Below are positions 1 through 7,012 of a DNA stretch of 8,075 nt, piece after piece. This stretch comes from Clostridia bacterium (GTDB lineage Bacteria; Bacillota; Clostridia; Christensenellales; CAG-138): positions 1 through 8,075 of the forward strand of contig JAEDJH010000059.1 of the NCBI GenBank assembly GCA_016296415.1, written 5' to 3'. Positions within the stretch are counted from its first letter, which is position 1. The number at the start of each line of letters is the position of its first letter. The notes under the pieces are model-generated. The model was not told the origin of the DNA. It did no database searches and saw nothing but the letters and a program-made list of their open reading frames with translations. A program made the translations under genes and the position numbers.

Positions 1-177
1 TCAATCCCCGTTTATAAGGGCTTCGGCATATTCACGCAATGCGGAATAGCTCGTGAGCCTTTTTGACTGGTGGCAAACATTGTCCCGTACGTATTGGGGG
101 AGGCTGCTGAAATATCGTCTGGCCCGTGATTCGTTGTCCAGCAGCGCATACATATTATCATACTTTTCATCGAACAT
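1..177 (-). CDS. Small soluble protein of unknown function, 58 aa
   Basis: The frame opens with ATG at 177 and closes with TGA at 3-1. It is preceded by a clear ribosome site (GAGGTG, 5 nt before the ATG), which sets this start; a longer overlapping frame on the same strand lacks this signal and gives unconvincing protein. The product begins MFDEKYDNMYALLDNESRAR and ends AEALINGD. It is charged, has no membrane segment or signal peptide, and looks all-helical. From general memory, short Firmicutes proteins with the pattern 'YFSSLP.YV...' followed by a helix ending in AE.L are common and unnamed; I assign no function. It lies downstream of the nitroreductase gene but beyond a terminator, so it probably has its own weak promoter or depends on read-through. 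Confidence 0.72.
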   Translation of the reverse strand: MFDEKYDNMYALLDNESRARRYFSSLPQYVRDNVCHQSKRLTSYSALREYAEALINGD

Positions 178-233
178 ATCATCACCTCTTGAGTATAGGG
201 TGTGAAGGAATGCCCGATTTTATTCATCGCAGG

Positions 234-256
234 AAAATAAAACCCGTAATTACGGG
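234..256 (-). terminator. Rho-independent terminator of the uvrB-uvrA-nitroreductase operon
   Basis: On the minus strand the perfect palindrome CCCGTAATTACGGG (256 to 243) is followed at once by TTTTATTTT (242 to 234). This gives a 5-bp GC-rich stem, an AATT loop and a T tract, located 17 bp past the nitroreductase stop codon. The stem is short, so some read-through into the small downstream gene is possible. Confidence 0.75.
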
Positions 257-272
257 CAAAATGCTGTCGCTT

Positions 273-1007
273 TCAGTCGAACGGTCTGAAGGTCGCACAG
301 GCGTGTTCAAGCGTCCAATCGCCCGTAACGCCGCAATGCGATGCGCCAAGTTCTATGTGGAGCATGGCTATGCCGCAGTCGAGCATTCCGTAACCGAAGT
401 TGGGCGAGATACATTTTACCGTGACGGAGTCTTTGGCAAGAATGAATTTCCACGGCTGGCTGTTTAGCGCCGAGGGAGCTATCCTTGCGCACGAGATGGC
501 GGCCTTTTGCCAATCGGGAAGCTCCACCAGCTCATCGTCGTACAGTCCCGTCAGCTTCGAGAGGGGCTTTCTCTGCCGCTTTGACGGCGCTTCGTCGGGA
601 ATGCCTATCGGAGTGATGCAGGAGATGTATTCATCCTCATCCAACCTTACCGTTTCCGTCACGACGGATTTTTTATACGATGCGCCGAGCCAGCATGTCC
701 CCAGCCCCATGGCGGTGCATTCGAGGATAAACGCCTCGCCGATATAGCCTATTATGCGGCTGTCGGTATCCTTTTTTGCGATAAACGCAGCATAAACGGG
801 CGTTCCGCTTATCCTGCCGTACCACAGTGCGGAATGAGGGAAAACCTCGGCGTTACGCTTTAACACTATGCGCACACCGTTGCAGCTCAGCCGGCGTGCG
901 ACCGCTTTAAGCTCCGCGATCGCATCCTTTTGGGGCTGACCGGCAAATTTTCTGACGGAAAAGCGTTGTCCGGCCAGCATATACCATCTTTCCATGCTAT
1001 GCTCCAT
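273..1007 (-). CDS. Nitroreductase family protein (TM1586-like)
   Basis: This 244-residue protein resembles the 'putative TM nitroreductase' family, flavin (FMN) dependent cytosolic oxidoreductases whose physiological substrates are mostly unknown. Visible family features are an N-terminal R.SVRKF motif (15-21), a central segment IGYIGEAFILECTAMGLGTCWLG (split over 86-108) where substrate and flavin pockets form, a second-half motif ARIAPSALNSQPW (174-186) and the GIAMLHIEL helix (212-220). The chain is thus a tandem of two half-domains, as expected for this family. The start ATG at 1007 is chosen because GGAGGT lies 7 nt upstream, inside the uvrA coding sequence; a second in-frame ATG at 995 is less well placed. 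The gene overlaps uvrA by 11 bp and ends just before a terminator, so it is the last gene of the uvr operon. A link to repair is suggested by position only. Confidence 0.86.
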   Translation of the reverse strand: MEHSMERWYMLAGQRFSVRKFAGQPQKDAIAELKAVARRLSCNGVRIVLKRNAEVFPHSALWYGRISGTPVYAAFIAKKDTDSRIIGYIGEAFILECTAMGLGTCWLGASYKKSVVTETVRLDEDEYISCITPIGIPDEAPSKRQRKPLSKLTGLYDDELVELPDWQKAAISCARIAPSALNSQPWKFILAKDSVTVKCISPNFGYGMLDCGIAMLHIELGASHCGVTGDWTLEHACATFRPFD

Positions 1008-3837
1008 GTTGGTTACCTCCGAGAATTTTGCTTAAATACTGCCCCGTATAGCTGCCTTCGCAGGCGGCGACCTCCTCGGGAGTACCGCACGCAACCACGC
1101 TGCCGCCCCGTGTGCCGCCCTCGGGTCCCATGTCGATGATATAGTCTGCGGTCTTTATCACGTCGAGATTATGCTCTATCACTATGACGGTGCTTCCGTT
1201 GTCGCACAGCCGTTGGATTATCTCGATAAGCCGCTTTATGTCGTGAACGTGAAGTCCCGTTGTGGGCTCATCCAATATATACACGGTTTTTCCCGTATCC
1301 CTGCGTGAAAGCTCCGTTGCAAGCTTTACCCTCTGCGCTTCACCGCCAGACAGCGTCGTTGACGGCTGACCGAGCTTTATGTAGCCAAGCCCCACATCTG
1401 CGAGCGTCTGCAGCTTTTTCTGTATCTTGGGAAGGCTTGAGAAAAACTCCAATGCGTTTTCGACCGTCATGTCGAGCACGTCTGCGATGGATTTCCCCTT
1501 GTAATGCACCTCGAGCGTTTCTCTGTTGTAGCGCTTTCCGTGGCAGACCTCGCACGGAACGAATACGTCGGGGAGAAAGTGCATCTCGATTTTGATTATG
1601 CCGTCGCCCTTGCAGGTCTCGCAGCGTCCGCCTTTTACGTTAAAGCTGAAGCGGCTGTTGGTATAGCCCCGCATTTTTGCATCGGGCGTCACCGAGAAAA
1701 GATCCCTTATCAAATCGAAAAGCCCCGTGTACGTCGCAGGATTGCTTCTCGGCGTTCTGCCGATGGGCGACTGGTCTATGTCTATCACCTTGTCGAGATG
1801 CTCTGTGCCGGTAATGACCTCGTGGGCACCGGGACGTATTTTTGCCCTGTTCAGGTCACGCAGGAGCGTTTTTTTGACGATTTCGTTTACAAGGCTGGAT
1901 TTGCCCGAGCCGGAAACGCCCGTTACGCAGGTGAAAACGCCGAGGGGGAAGTCAACGTCGATGTTTTTGAGATTGTTCACGCAGGCGCCCTTCACCGAAA
2001 GCCACCTGCCCGGCAGCTCACGCCTTTTTCCGGGAATATCTATGCGCATTTTGCCCGAAAGATATTGACCCGTTATGGAGTCGGGACAAGCCTCTATTTC
2101 GGCAACGCTTCCCTGCGCTATTATGCGCCCGCCGTGTTCGCCCGCACCGAGACCTATATCCACTATATGGTCGGCGGCACGCATGGTCTCCTCGTCATGC
2201 TCCACGACAATAAGCGTGTTTCCGAGATTCCTCATGTTTTCAAGCGTCGCAAGCAGCTTTGCGTTGTCACGCTGATGCAGACCGATGCTCGGCTCGTCGA
2301 GTATATACAGCACGCCGACAAGTCCCGAGCCTATCTGCGTTGCAAGGCGTATGCGCTGCGCCTCTCCGCCGGAGAGCGAGCCTGCGGAGCGTGAAAGGGT
2401 AAGGTAGTCAAGCCCGACGTTTTCCAAAAAGCCGAGCCTTGAGTCGATTTCCTTCAATATGCGTTCGGCGATGATCTTCTGCGACTCGGTAAGCTCGAGC
2501 GAGCCAAAGAAGGAACGGGCGTCAAGCACCGTCATATCGTTGACGGCCGCTATGGAAAGTCCGCCCACCGTCACGGCAAGGCTTTCGGGCTTCAGCCTCT
2601 TTCCGCCGCATTCGGGGCAGGGGATTTGCGACATATATTCCTCATATTCACGCTTCATGTGCTCGGAATTGGTTTCACGGTATCTTCTTTCGAGGGTCGT
2701 AACTATTCCTTCGAAGGGAGTGCGAAACTCTCCGCTTCCGTAGTCACGGGTGTAGCGTATGTTAAGGGTTTTCGTGCCGCTTCCGTACAGTATCACGCTC
2801 CGGACCTCATCGGACAGCTCGCACCATGGGGTGTCGAGCGAAAAACCGTATTCCTTTGAAAGCGCATCGAAATAGATGTGCGCCATCGTGTCGGAGCTTG
2901 CGCTCTGCCAGCCGGCAACGCTTATTGCTCCCCGGTTCAGCGAAAGCTGTTCGTTGGGGACTACAAGCGACGGGTCTATCCTGTTCAACGCTCCAAGACC
3001 CGTACAGTGCGGGCAGGCGCCGTAGGGATTGTTGAACGAGAACATTCTCGGAGTAAGCTCCTCGATGCTTATGCCGCAGTCGGGGCAGGCGTAGTTTTGC
3101 GAAAAGAGAATTTCCTCTCCTCCGATTATGTCCGCCTTTGCAAGCCCCTTGCCGAAGCTGAATGCGGTTTCAAGCGAGTCCGCAAGCCTGCTTGATATGT
3201 TTTCCTTTATTATAAGCCTGTCTATGACCACGTCTATGGTATGATTCTTCTTCTTGTCGAGCGCAGGCACCTCGTTTATGTCATATACAACGCCGTCTAT
3301 CTTTACCCTGACGTAGCCGTCTTTCTTGATCTGCTCAAAGAGCTTTTGATGCTCGCCCTTTCTTGAGCGCACGGCGGGTGCGATTATCTGGAGCCTCGTA
3401 CCGGTCGGCAGGGCGGTTATCCGGTCTATGACCTGGTCGATGGACTGACGCTCGATGGGCTTGCCGCATTTGGGACAGTGCGGAAGTCCTATCCTTGCGT
3501 AAAGGAGCCTTATGTAGTCGTTTATCTCCGTTACCGTGCCAACGGTGGAGCGGGGGTTGTTGGAGGTGCTTTTCTGGTCGATGGATATGGCCGGCGAAAG
3601 TCCCTCTATATAGTCCACGTCGGGCTTGTCCATCTGCCCTAAAAACTGGCGTGCGTACGCCGAAAGCGACTCGACGTAGCGCCTTTGCCCCTCGGCGTAG
3701 ATGGTGTCGAACGCAAGCGACGATTTTCCCGAGCCGGAGAGTCCGGTGAAAACGATCAGCTTGTTCCTCGGCAGCGTTATGTCTATGTTTTTCAGGTTGT
3801 GCTCCCTTGCACCCTTGATCACTATATCGTCCAGCAT
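997..3837 (-). CDS. uvrA: Excinuclease ABC subunit A (UvrA)
   Basis: UvrA is the damage-recognition ATPase of nucleotide excision repair; as a dimer it scans DNA with UvrB, loads UvrB at the lesion and leaves. The 946-residue length is normal for the family. Both ABC modules are intact: Walker A GLSGSGKSS (32-40) with signature LSGGEAQR (488-495) and Walker B DEPSIGLH (514-521), then Walker A GVSGSGKSS (640-648), LSGGEAQR (829-836) and DEPTTGLH (856-863). Zinc-binding cysteine pairs are seen at 251/254 with 275/278 and at 739/742 with 762/765; further CxxC pairs lie at 121/124 and 407/410. The start ATG at 3837 has AGAGGA about 8 nt upstream, in the end of uvrB. Only 3 bp separate it from the uvrB stop, so it is the second gene of the operon. 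The protein is complete and I see no frameshift. Confidence 0.98.
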   Translation of the reverse strand: MLDDIVIKGAREHNLKNIDITLPRNKLIVFTGLSGSGKSSLAFDTIYAEGQRRYVESLSAYARQFLGQMDKPDVDYIEGLSPAISIDQKSTSNNPRSTVGTVTEINDYIRLLYARIGLPHCPKCGKPIERQSIDQVIDRITALPTGTRLQIIAPAVRSRKGEHQKLFEQIKKDGYVRVKIDGVVYDINEVPALDKKKNHTIDVVIDRLIIKENISSRLADSLETAFSFGKGLAKADIIGGEEILFSQNYACPDCGISIEELTPRMFSFNNPYGACPHCTGLGALNRIDPSLVVPNEQLSLNRGAISVAGWQSASSDTMAHIYFDALSKEYGFSLDTPWCELSDEVRSVILYGSGTKTLNIRYTRDYGSGEFRTPFEGIVTTLERRYRETNSEHMKREYEEYMSQIPCPECGGKRLKPESLAVTVGGLSIAAVNDMTVLDARSFFGSLELTESQKIIAERILKEIDSRLGFLENVGLDYLTLSRSAGSLSGGEAQRIRLATQIGSGLVGVLYILDEPSIGLHQRDNAKLLATLENMRNLGNTLIVVEHDEETMRAADHIVDIGLGAGEHGGRIIAQGSVAEIEACPDSITGQYLSGKMRIDIPGKRRELPGRWLSVKGACVNNLKNIDVDFPLGVFTCVTGVSGSGKSSLVNEIVKKTLLRDLNRAKIRPGAHEVITGTEHLDKVIDIDQSPIGRTPRSNPATYTGLFDLIRDLFSVTPDAKMRGYTNSRFSFNVKGGRCETCKGDGIIKIEMHFLPDVFVPCEVCHGKRYNRETLEVHYKGKSIADVLDMTVENALEFFSSLPKIQKKLQTLADVGLGYIKLGQPSTTLSGGEAQRVKLATELSRRDTGKTVYILDEPTTGLHVHDIKRLIEIIQRLCDNGSTVIVIEHNLDVIKTADYIIDMGPEGGTRGGSVVACGTPEEVAACEGSYTGQYLSKILGGNQHGA
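1016..1021 (-). promoter_or_regulatory. Ribosome binding site of the nitroreductase, inside uvrA
   Basis: CGGAGG at 1021-1016 is followed by T and AACCAAC before the ATG at 1007. The bases are also the Leu-Gly-Gly codons near the UvrA C-terminus (residues 939-941). The site sits only about 20 bp before the uvrA stop, so ribosomes finishing uvrA could restart here (inferred coupling). Confidence 0.8.
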
Positions 3838-3840
3838 GGT

Positions 3841-5868
3841 TTATTTCCTCTTTCTTTGACGGGCCGGCTTTTTGCTCCCGACCGTTCCCGGGGCGACCTT
3901 CTTTTTGCCCGAAGCTTCCTTGCCCATAAGCTCATAGATCCTGTCCCTGAGCTTTGCGGCCTGCTCAAATTCAAGCTCAAGCACACATTGACGCATCTGC
4001 TCCTCGAGCACCGCTATCCTGTCCGCCTTCTGCTCCTCGCTCAGGACCTCCTTTGCGCCCTTGCTGCTTATCTCAAGCACGTTATGAACCTTTTTGACTA
4101 TCGTTTTGGGCGTTATGCCGTGCTTTTCGTTGTATTCCTTCTGGATAGAGCGCCTGCGGTTGGTTTCGTTTATGGCGCTCTGCATGGAGTCCGTCACGGT
4201 GTCCGCATACATTATAACATGGCTTTCTGCGTTTCGTGCGGCACGACCGATCGTCTGTATGAGCGATGTGGAGGAGCGCAAAAAGCCCTCCTTGTCCGCA
4301 TCGAGTATCGCAACAAGCCCCACCTCGGGCAGGTCGAGTCCCTCTCTCAAAAGATTTATTCCCACAAGCACGTCGAACTCGCCGAGCCTGAGATCCCTTA
4401 TTATCTCCATGCGCTCCATGGTTTCTATTTCGGAGTGCATATACCTGACCCGAATGCCCATCGAATCCAGATGCTCCGTGAGCATCTCCGCCATCTTTTT
4501 GGTCAGCGTCGTCACAAGCGTGCGAAGCCCCTTGGCGGTGGTGCGGTTCACCTCGGAGAGCAGATCGTCTATCTGTCCCTTTACCGGACGCACCAAAATC
4601 TCCGGATCGACAAGACCCGTCGGGCGGATTATCTGCTCAACGGTGCGGCTTGCTCCCGAAAGCTCGTATTCGGCGGGCGTTGCGCTTACGCAGATAAGCT
4701 GGTTTATACGCTGTTCAAATTCCTCGAACCTGAGCGGTCTGTTGTCGTACGCCGACGGCAGACGGAAACCGTACTCGACAAGCGCCTCCTTCCTTGCCCT
4801 GTCGCCTCTGTACATCGCCCGTATCTGCGGTATTGTCACATGAGATTCGTCTATTATCATAAGGAAATCCTTCGGAAAATAGTCGAGCAGGGTGAACGGA
4901 GGCTCTCCCGGACTTCTGCCGTCAAAATATCTTGAGTAGTTCTCTATGCCCTGACAGTAGCCTATCTCACGCATCATCTCAATGTCGTAAAGCGTGCGCT
5001 GCTCGAGCCTCTGCGCCTCAAGAAGCAGCTCCTTTTCACGAAATTCGCCTATGCGCTGCCAAAGGTCCGATTCCATGTCCGAAATCGCCGCATTCAGCTT
5101 TTCGGCGGCGGTGGCATAGTGCGTGGCGGGGAATACGGCGGCGTGCTGAACGCTTACAAACACCTCGCCCGTCAATGCGTTGACCTCGCTTATGCGCTCC
5201 ACCTCGTCGCCGAAAAACTCGACACGGATGACTCTGTCTATGGCGTTGCTCGGGAAAATCTCTACTACGTCGCCCTTTGCCCTGAACGTGCCTCTGGTAA
5301 ATTCTATCTCGTTTCGCTGATACTGTATCGCCACAAGCTGCTTCATAAGCTCGTTTCTGTCGAGCGTCATGCCCAAACGCAGGGATATGCTCATGTTGTA
5401 GTATTCCTCGGGACTTCCGAGTGCATATATGCTCGACACGGATGCAACGATTATAACGTCCCTTCGCTCGTTCAGCGCACAGGTTGCGCTGTGCCGCATG
5501 CGGTCTATCTCGTCGTTTATCGCAACGGTTTTTTCTATGTAGGTATCCGATGCGGGTATGTACGCCTCAGGCTGGTAATAATCGTAGTAGGAGACGAAAT
5601 ACTCAACCGCACTGTTCGGGAAAAACTCCTTCAGCTCGGAGCAAAGCTGTGCCGCAAGGGTTTTGTTGTGGGCGATGACGAGCGTGGGCTTCTGCACCTG
5701 CTCGATCACGTTTGCCATGGTGAACGTTTTTCCCGAGCCCGTAACTCCGAGCAGGACCATTTGCCTCTCGCCGCTTTCAATCCCTTCGACAAGACGCTCT
5801 ATCGCCCCCGGCTGATCGCCCGTGGGACGGTATTCCGATACCAATTTGAATTTCTTTTCCGTATCCAT
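3841..5868 (-). CDS. uvrB: Excinuclease ABC subunit B (UvrB)
   Basis: UvrB is the helicase-like subunit that verifies damage after loading by UvrA and then recruits UvrC for incision. The 675 residues show the full domain order: Walker A GVTGSGKT (41-48); the beta-hairpin rich in aromatic residues (about 92-115, YYDYYQPEAYIP) that inserts between DNA strands; the DEAD-type box DESH (340-343); SATP (395-398); helicase motif VI QTIGRAARN (538-546); and the C-terminal UVR domain (about 613-648) that binds UvrC. The tail is rich in Lys and Arg. The start ATG at 5868 is secure because an in-frame TAA lies 9 nt before it, although I see no strong ribosome site there. It is the first gene of the operon; uvrA follows 3 bp downstream. 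uvrC is not in the window. Confidence 0.98.
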   Translation of the reverse strand: MDTEKKFKLVSEYRPTGDQPGAIERLVEGIESGERQMVLLGVTGSGKTFTMANVIEQVQKPTLVIAHNKTLAAQLCSELKEFFPNSAVEYFVSYYDYYQPEAYIPASDTYIEKTVAINDEIDRMRHSATCALNERRDVIIVASVSSIYALGSPEEYYNMSISLRLGMTLDRNELMKQLVAIQYQRNEIEFTRGTFRAKGDVVEIFPSNAIDRVIRVEFFGDEVERISEVNALTGEVFVSVQHAAVFPATHYATAAEKLNAAISDMESDLWQRIGEFREKELLLEAQRLEQRTLYDIEMMREIGYCQGIENYSRYFDGRSPGEPPFTLLDYFPKDFLMIIDESHVTIPQIRAMYRGDRARKEALVEYGFRLPSAYDNRPLRFEEFEQRINQLICVSATPAEYELSGASRTVEQIIRPTGLVDPEILVRPVKGQIDDLLSEVNRTTAKGLRTLVTTLTKKMAEMLTEHLDSMGIRVRYMHSEIETMERMEIIRDLRLGEFDVLVGINLLREGLDLPEVGLVAILDADKEGFLRSSTSLIQTIGRAARNAESHVIMYADTVTDSMQSAINETNRRRSIQKEYNEKHGITPKTIVKKVHNVLEISSKGAKEVLSEEQKADRIAVLEEQMRQCVLELEFEQAAKLRDRIYELMGKEASGKKKVAPGTVGSKKPARQRKRK

Positions 5869-5910
5869 GCTTTTATTTTACCAAATTGAAACGCCATGTA
5901 AATCACATAA

Positions 5911-5939
5911 ATTATATATTCCCCTTAAGGCAAGGGAAT
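5911..5939 (-). promoter_or_regulatory. Candidate promoter of the uvrB operon
   Basis: A perfect -10 hexamer TATAAT lies at 5916-5911 on the minus strand. At 16-17 bp upstream the only available -35 sequences are TTCCCT or ATTCCC, poor matches to TTGACA. Transcription would start near 5904, leaving a leader of about 36 nt before uvrB. A weak -35 with a repeat just upstream would suit an activated or otherwise regulated promoter, but this is inference. Confidence 0.5.
5918..5939. repeat. Imperfect hairpin overlapping the uvrB -35 region
   Basis: ATTCCC-C-TT (5918-5926) pairs with AAGGGAAT (5932-5939), leaving one bulged C at 5924 and a 5-base loop. It coincides with the -35 region assigned to uvrB and touches the larger inverted repeat to its right. 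It may be a protein-binding dyad or chance; no T tract makes it a terminator in either direction. Confidence 0.4.
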
Positions 5940-5962
5940 GTATGGCTGTTATACCATACATT
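5937..5962. repeat. Inverted repeat upstream of uvrB, possible operator
   Basis: AATGTATGG (5937-5945) and CCATACATT (5954-5962) are perfect 9-bp inverted arms with an 8-bp spacer. Relative to the predicted uvrB start of transcription the centre is at about -45. The dyad could bind a dimeric regulator or fold as a hairpin in a transcript. The sequence does not fit the Bacillus-type SOS box (GAAC-N4-GTTC). Confidence 0.6.
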
Positions 5963-5990
5963 TTGCATTGATGCTCCGCCGTATCGAGTG

Positions 5991-6000
5991 ATACCATACA
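5991..6000. repeat. Extra half-site, direct copy of the right arm of the uvrB dyad
   Basis: ATACCATACA at 5991-6000 repeats exactly the 10 bases at 5951-5960, offset by 40 bp (close to four helical turns). Together with the left arm this makes three copies of the core TGTATGG within 62 bp, between uvrB and the divergent small membrane-protein gene. Confidence 0.6.
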
Positions 6001-6023
6001 GAAAAAAGACAGGAGATAAGACC

Positions 6024-6197
6024 GTGACATTTTGGTTCATACTTTATATTGCGATAATACCCGTCGTTCCGCTTGTCGGGGCATATATATACAAACGCCG
6101 CAACGACATCGTGCGGCGGAATGTGTGCTACGGTGTGTCCGTGCTGCAGCTTTTTCTTTCGATAGGATACCTGCTGCACTGGCTCAAATATTATTGA
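6024..6197 (+). CDS. Small two-helix membrane protein of unknown function, 57 aa
   Basis: I start this gene at GTG 6024, because AGGAG (6011-6015) lies 8 nt upstream; the frame extends back to an ATG at 5886, but that extension has no ribosome site and would run through the uvrB promoter repeats. The product has a hydrophobic helix at about residues 3-23 (FWFILYIAIIPVVPLVGAYI), a basic turn KRRNDIVRR (24-32), then a second helix at about 34-53 ending in LLHWLKYY. The positive turn predicts that both termini face outward. I recognise no family. It is divergent from uvrB and its last 14 bases overlap the end of the pantothenate kinase gene on the other strand, so the two transcripts converge. 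No signature ties it to repair or to coenzyme A. Confidence 0.62.
   Translation: MTFWFILYIAIIPVVPLVGAYIYKRRNDIVRRNVCYGVSVLQLFLSIGYLLHWLKYY
6096..6118 (-). terminator. Possible weak terminator of the pantothenate operon
   Basis: Perfect 7-bp arms CGCCGCA (6096-6102) and TGCGGCG (6112-6118) enclose a 9-base loop. Read on the minus strand the hairpin lies about 66 bp past the kinase stop codon and is followed by TTTGTATATATAT, a poor T tract. It sits inside the small membrane-protein gene, where it encodes part of its basic turn, so the match may be coding chance. Confidence 0.33.
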
Positions 6198-7011
6198 TGT
6201 AGGGCAATGCCGCACCTATTGCGGTGGCAAATACGGCTTCATCGGGGATGAAGAACTTTATGCTGTAAAGCTCCTCGATGCTGTTGAATATCGCTCTTGC
6301 CTGCGGAAGTGTGGCAAGCGAGCCTATCACGACCACGTCGCTCACGCTTTCGTTTCGGAGTGCAAATACCGAAAGCATGCCGACGGTCTGGAACACCATG
6401 TTCATAAGACCGAGGGAGAGGTCGGAGCTTGTCGTGCCGCTTTTGATGCTTCCGAAATTGGATGCGGTGGCGTGTGAAGGCAGGGAGGAAATGTCGTTTA
6501 CGCAAATGTCCGAGATCATAAGATCCACCGCCTCAAGACTGCCGCTTTTTGCCAGCTCGGTTATGGTGTTTATGTCGTTTTCATGGAACAGATGCCATGA
6601 AAGCCCCGTGAGCGTGCCGCCGCCGACGCCGCTTCCGCCGATGTGGAAGCTGCCGTTTTCGTTTGCCATGACGAACGCCGTTCCCGTGCCCATGCTTACC
6701 ACGAGCGCATTGCTCTTTCCGGAAAGGGCAAGACCGCCGAGACCTATTGCGTCAAACTCGTTCACTCTTTCTGTTTTTATGCCGTAAATGTCCCCATGCA
6801 CCAGCTCCGCACCCACGCCCGTGATAACTATGCGTGAAACGCTCGAAAGGGCTATCGAGTGCGAGCTCAAAAGATTGCCTATTGCACCGTAAAGGGAGGT
6901 TATGCGATCGGAGGCGACAACCTGAAGCGTACCTATACGCCTGCCGTCGTCATGGTAGCCTGCTATCTTTGTTGTGGAGCCGCCGATGTCTATGCCGAGA
7001 ATAACACCCAT
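6184..7011 (-). CDS. coaW: Type II pantothenate kinase (CoaW/Fumble-like)
   Basis: This enzyme phosphorylates pantothenate with ATP, the first committed step of coenzyme A synthesis, in the cytosol. The 275-residue chain has the actin/hexokinase-like fold signatures: phosphate-1 loop GIDIGGSTTK (6-15), the EFDA segment (85-88) where Glu85 matches the catalytic glutamate of the Staphylococcus aureus enzyme, SMGTGT (106-111), the glycine-rich GGSGVGGGTLTGL (125-137), TASNFG (182-187) and a C-terminal AVFATAIGAA (259-268). Length and motif order match bacterial type II kinases, which are unlike types I (CoaA) and III (CoaX). The ATG at 7011 follows the transporter stop by 1 bp, with AGGGT about 8 nt upstream that lies inside the transporter gene. 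A general BadF/ROK-type sugar or activator ATPase is less likely given these motifs and the neighbour. Confidence 0.92.
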   Translation of the reverse strand: MGVILGIDIGGSTTKIAGYHDDGRRIGTLQVVASDRITSLYGAIGNLLSSHSIALSSVSRIVITGVGAELVHGDIYGIKTERVNEFDAIGLGGLALSGKSNALVVSMGTGTAFVMANENGSFHIGGSGVGGGTLTGLSWHLFHENDINTITELAKSGSLEAVDLMISDICVNDISSLPSHATASNFGSIKSGTTSSDLSLGLMNMVFQTVGMLSVFALRNESVSDVVVIGSLATLPQARAIFNSIEELYSIKFFIPDEAVFATAIGAALPYINNI

Positions 7012-7012
7012 A

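Noticed and set aside
192..197. TATACT on the minus strand as -10 for the 58-residue gene
   Set aside because: No -35 match lies 16-18 bp upstream and the implied start of transcription would fall on the ribosome site.
3685..4935. Long plus-strand open frame (416 codons) opposite uvrB and uvrA, with a similar one at 1504-2394 and at 5119-5889
   Set aside because: They are antisense shadows of highly conserved uvr genes; the proteins lack any family resemblance and there are no ribosome sites in proper position.
273..5868. Possible frameshift or truncation in the uvr genes
   Set aside because: All ATPase, zinc and helicase motifs are present in single uninterrupted frames of normal length.
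5886..6023. N-terminal extension of the small membrane protein from ATG 5886
   Set aside because: No ribosome site precedes it, it covers the uvrB -10 and the inverted repeats, and the GTG at 6024 has a well-spaced AGGAG.
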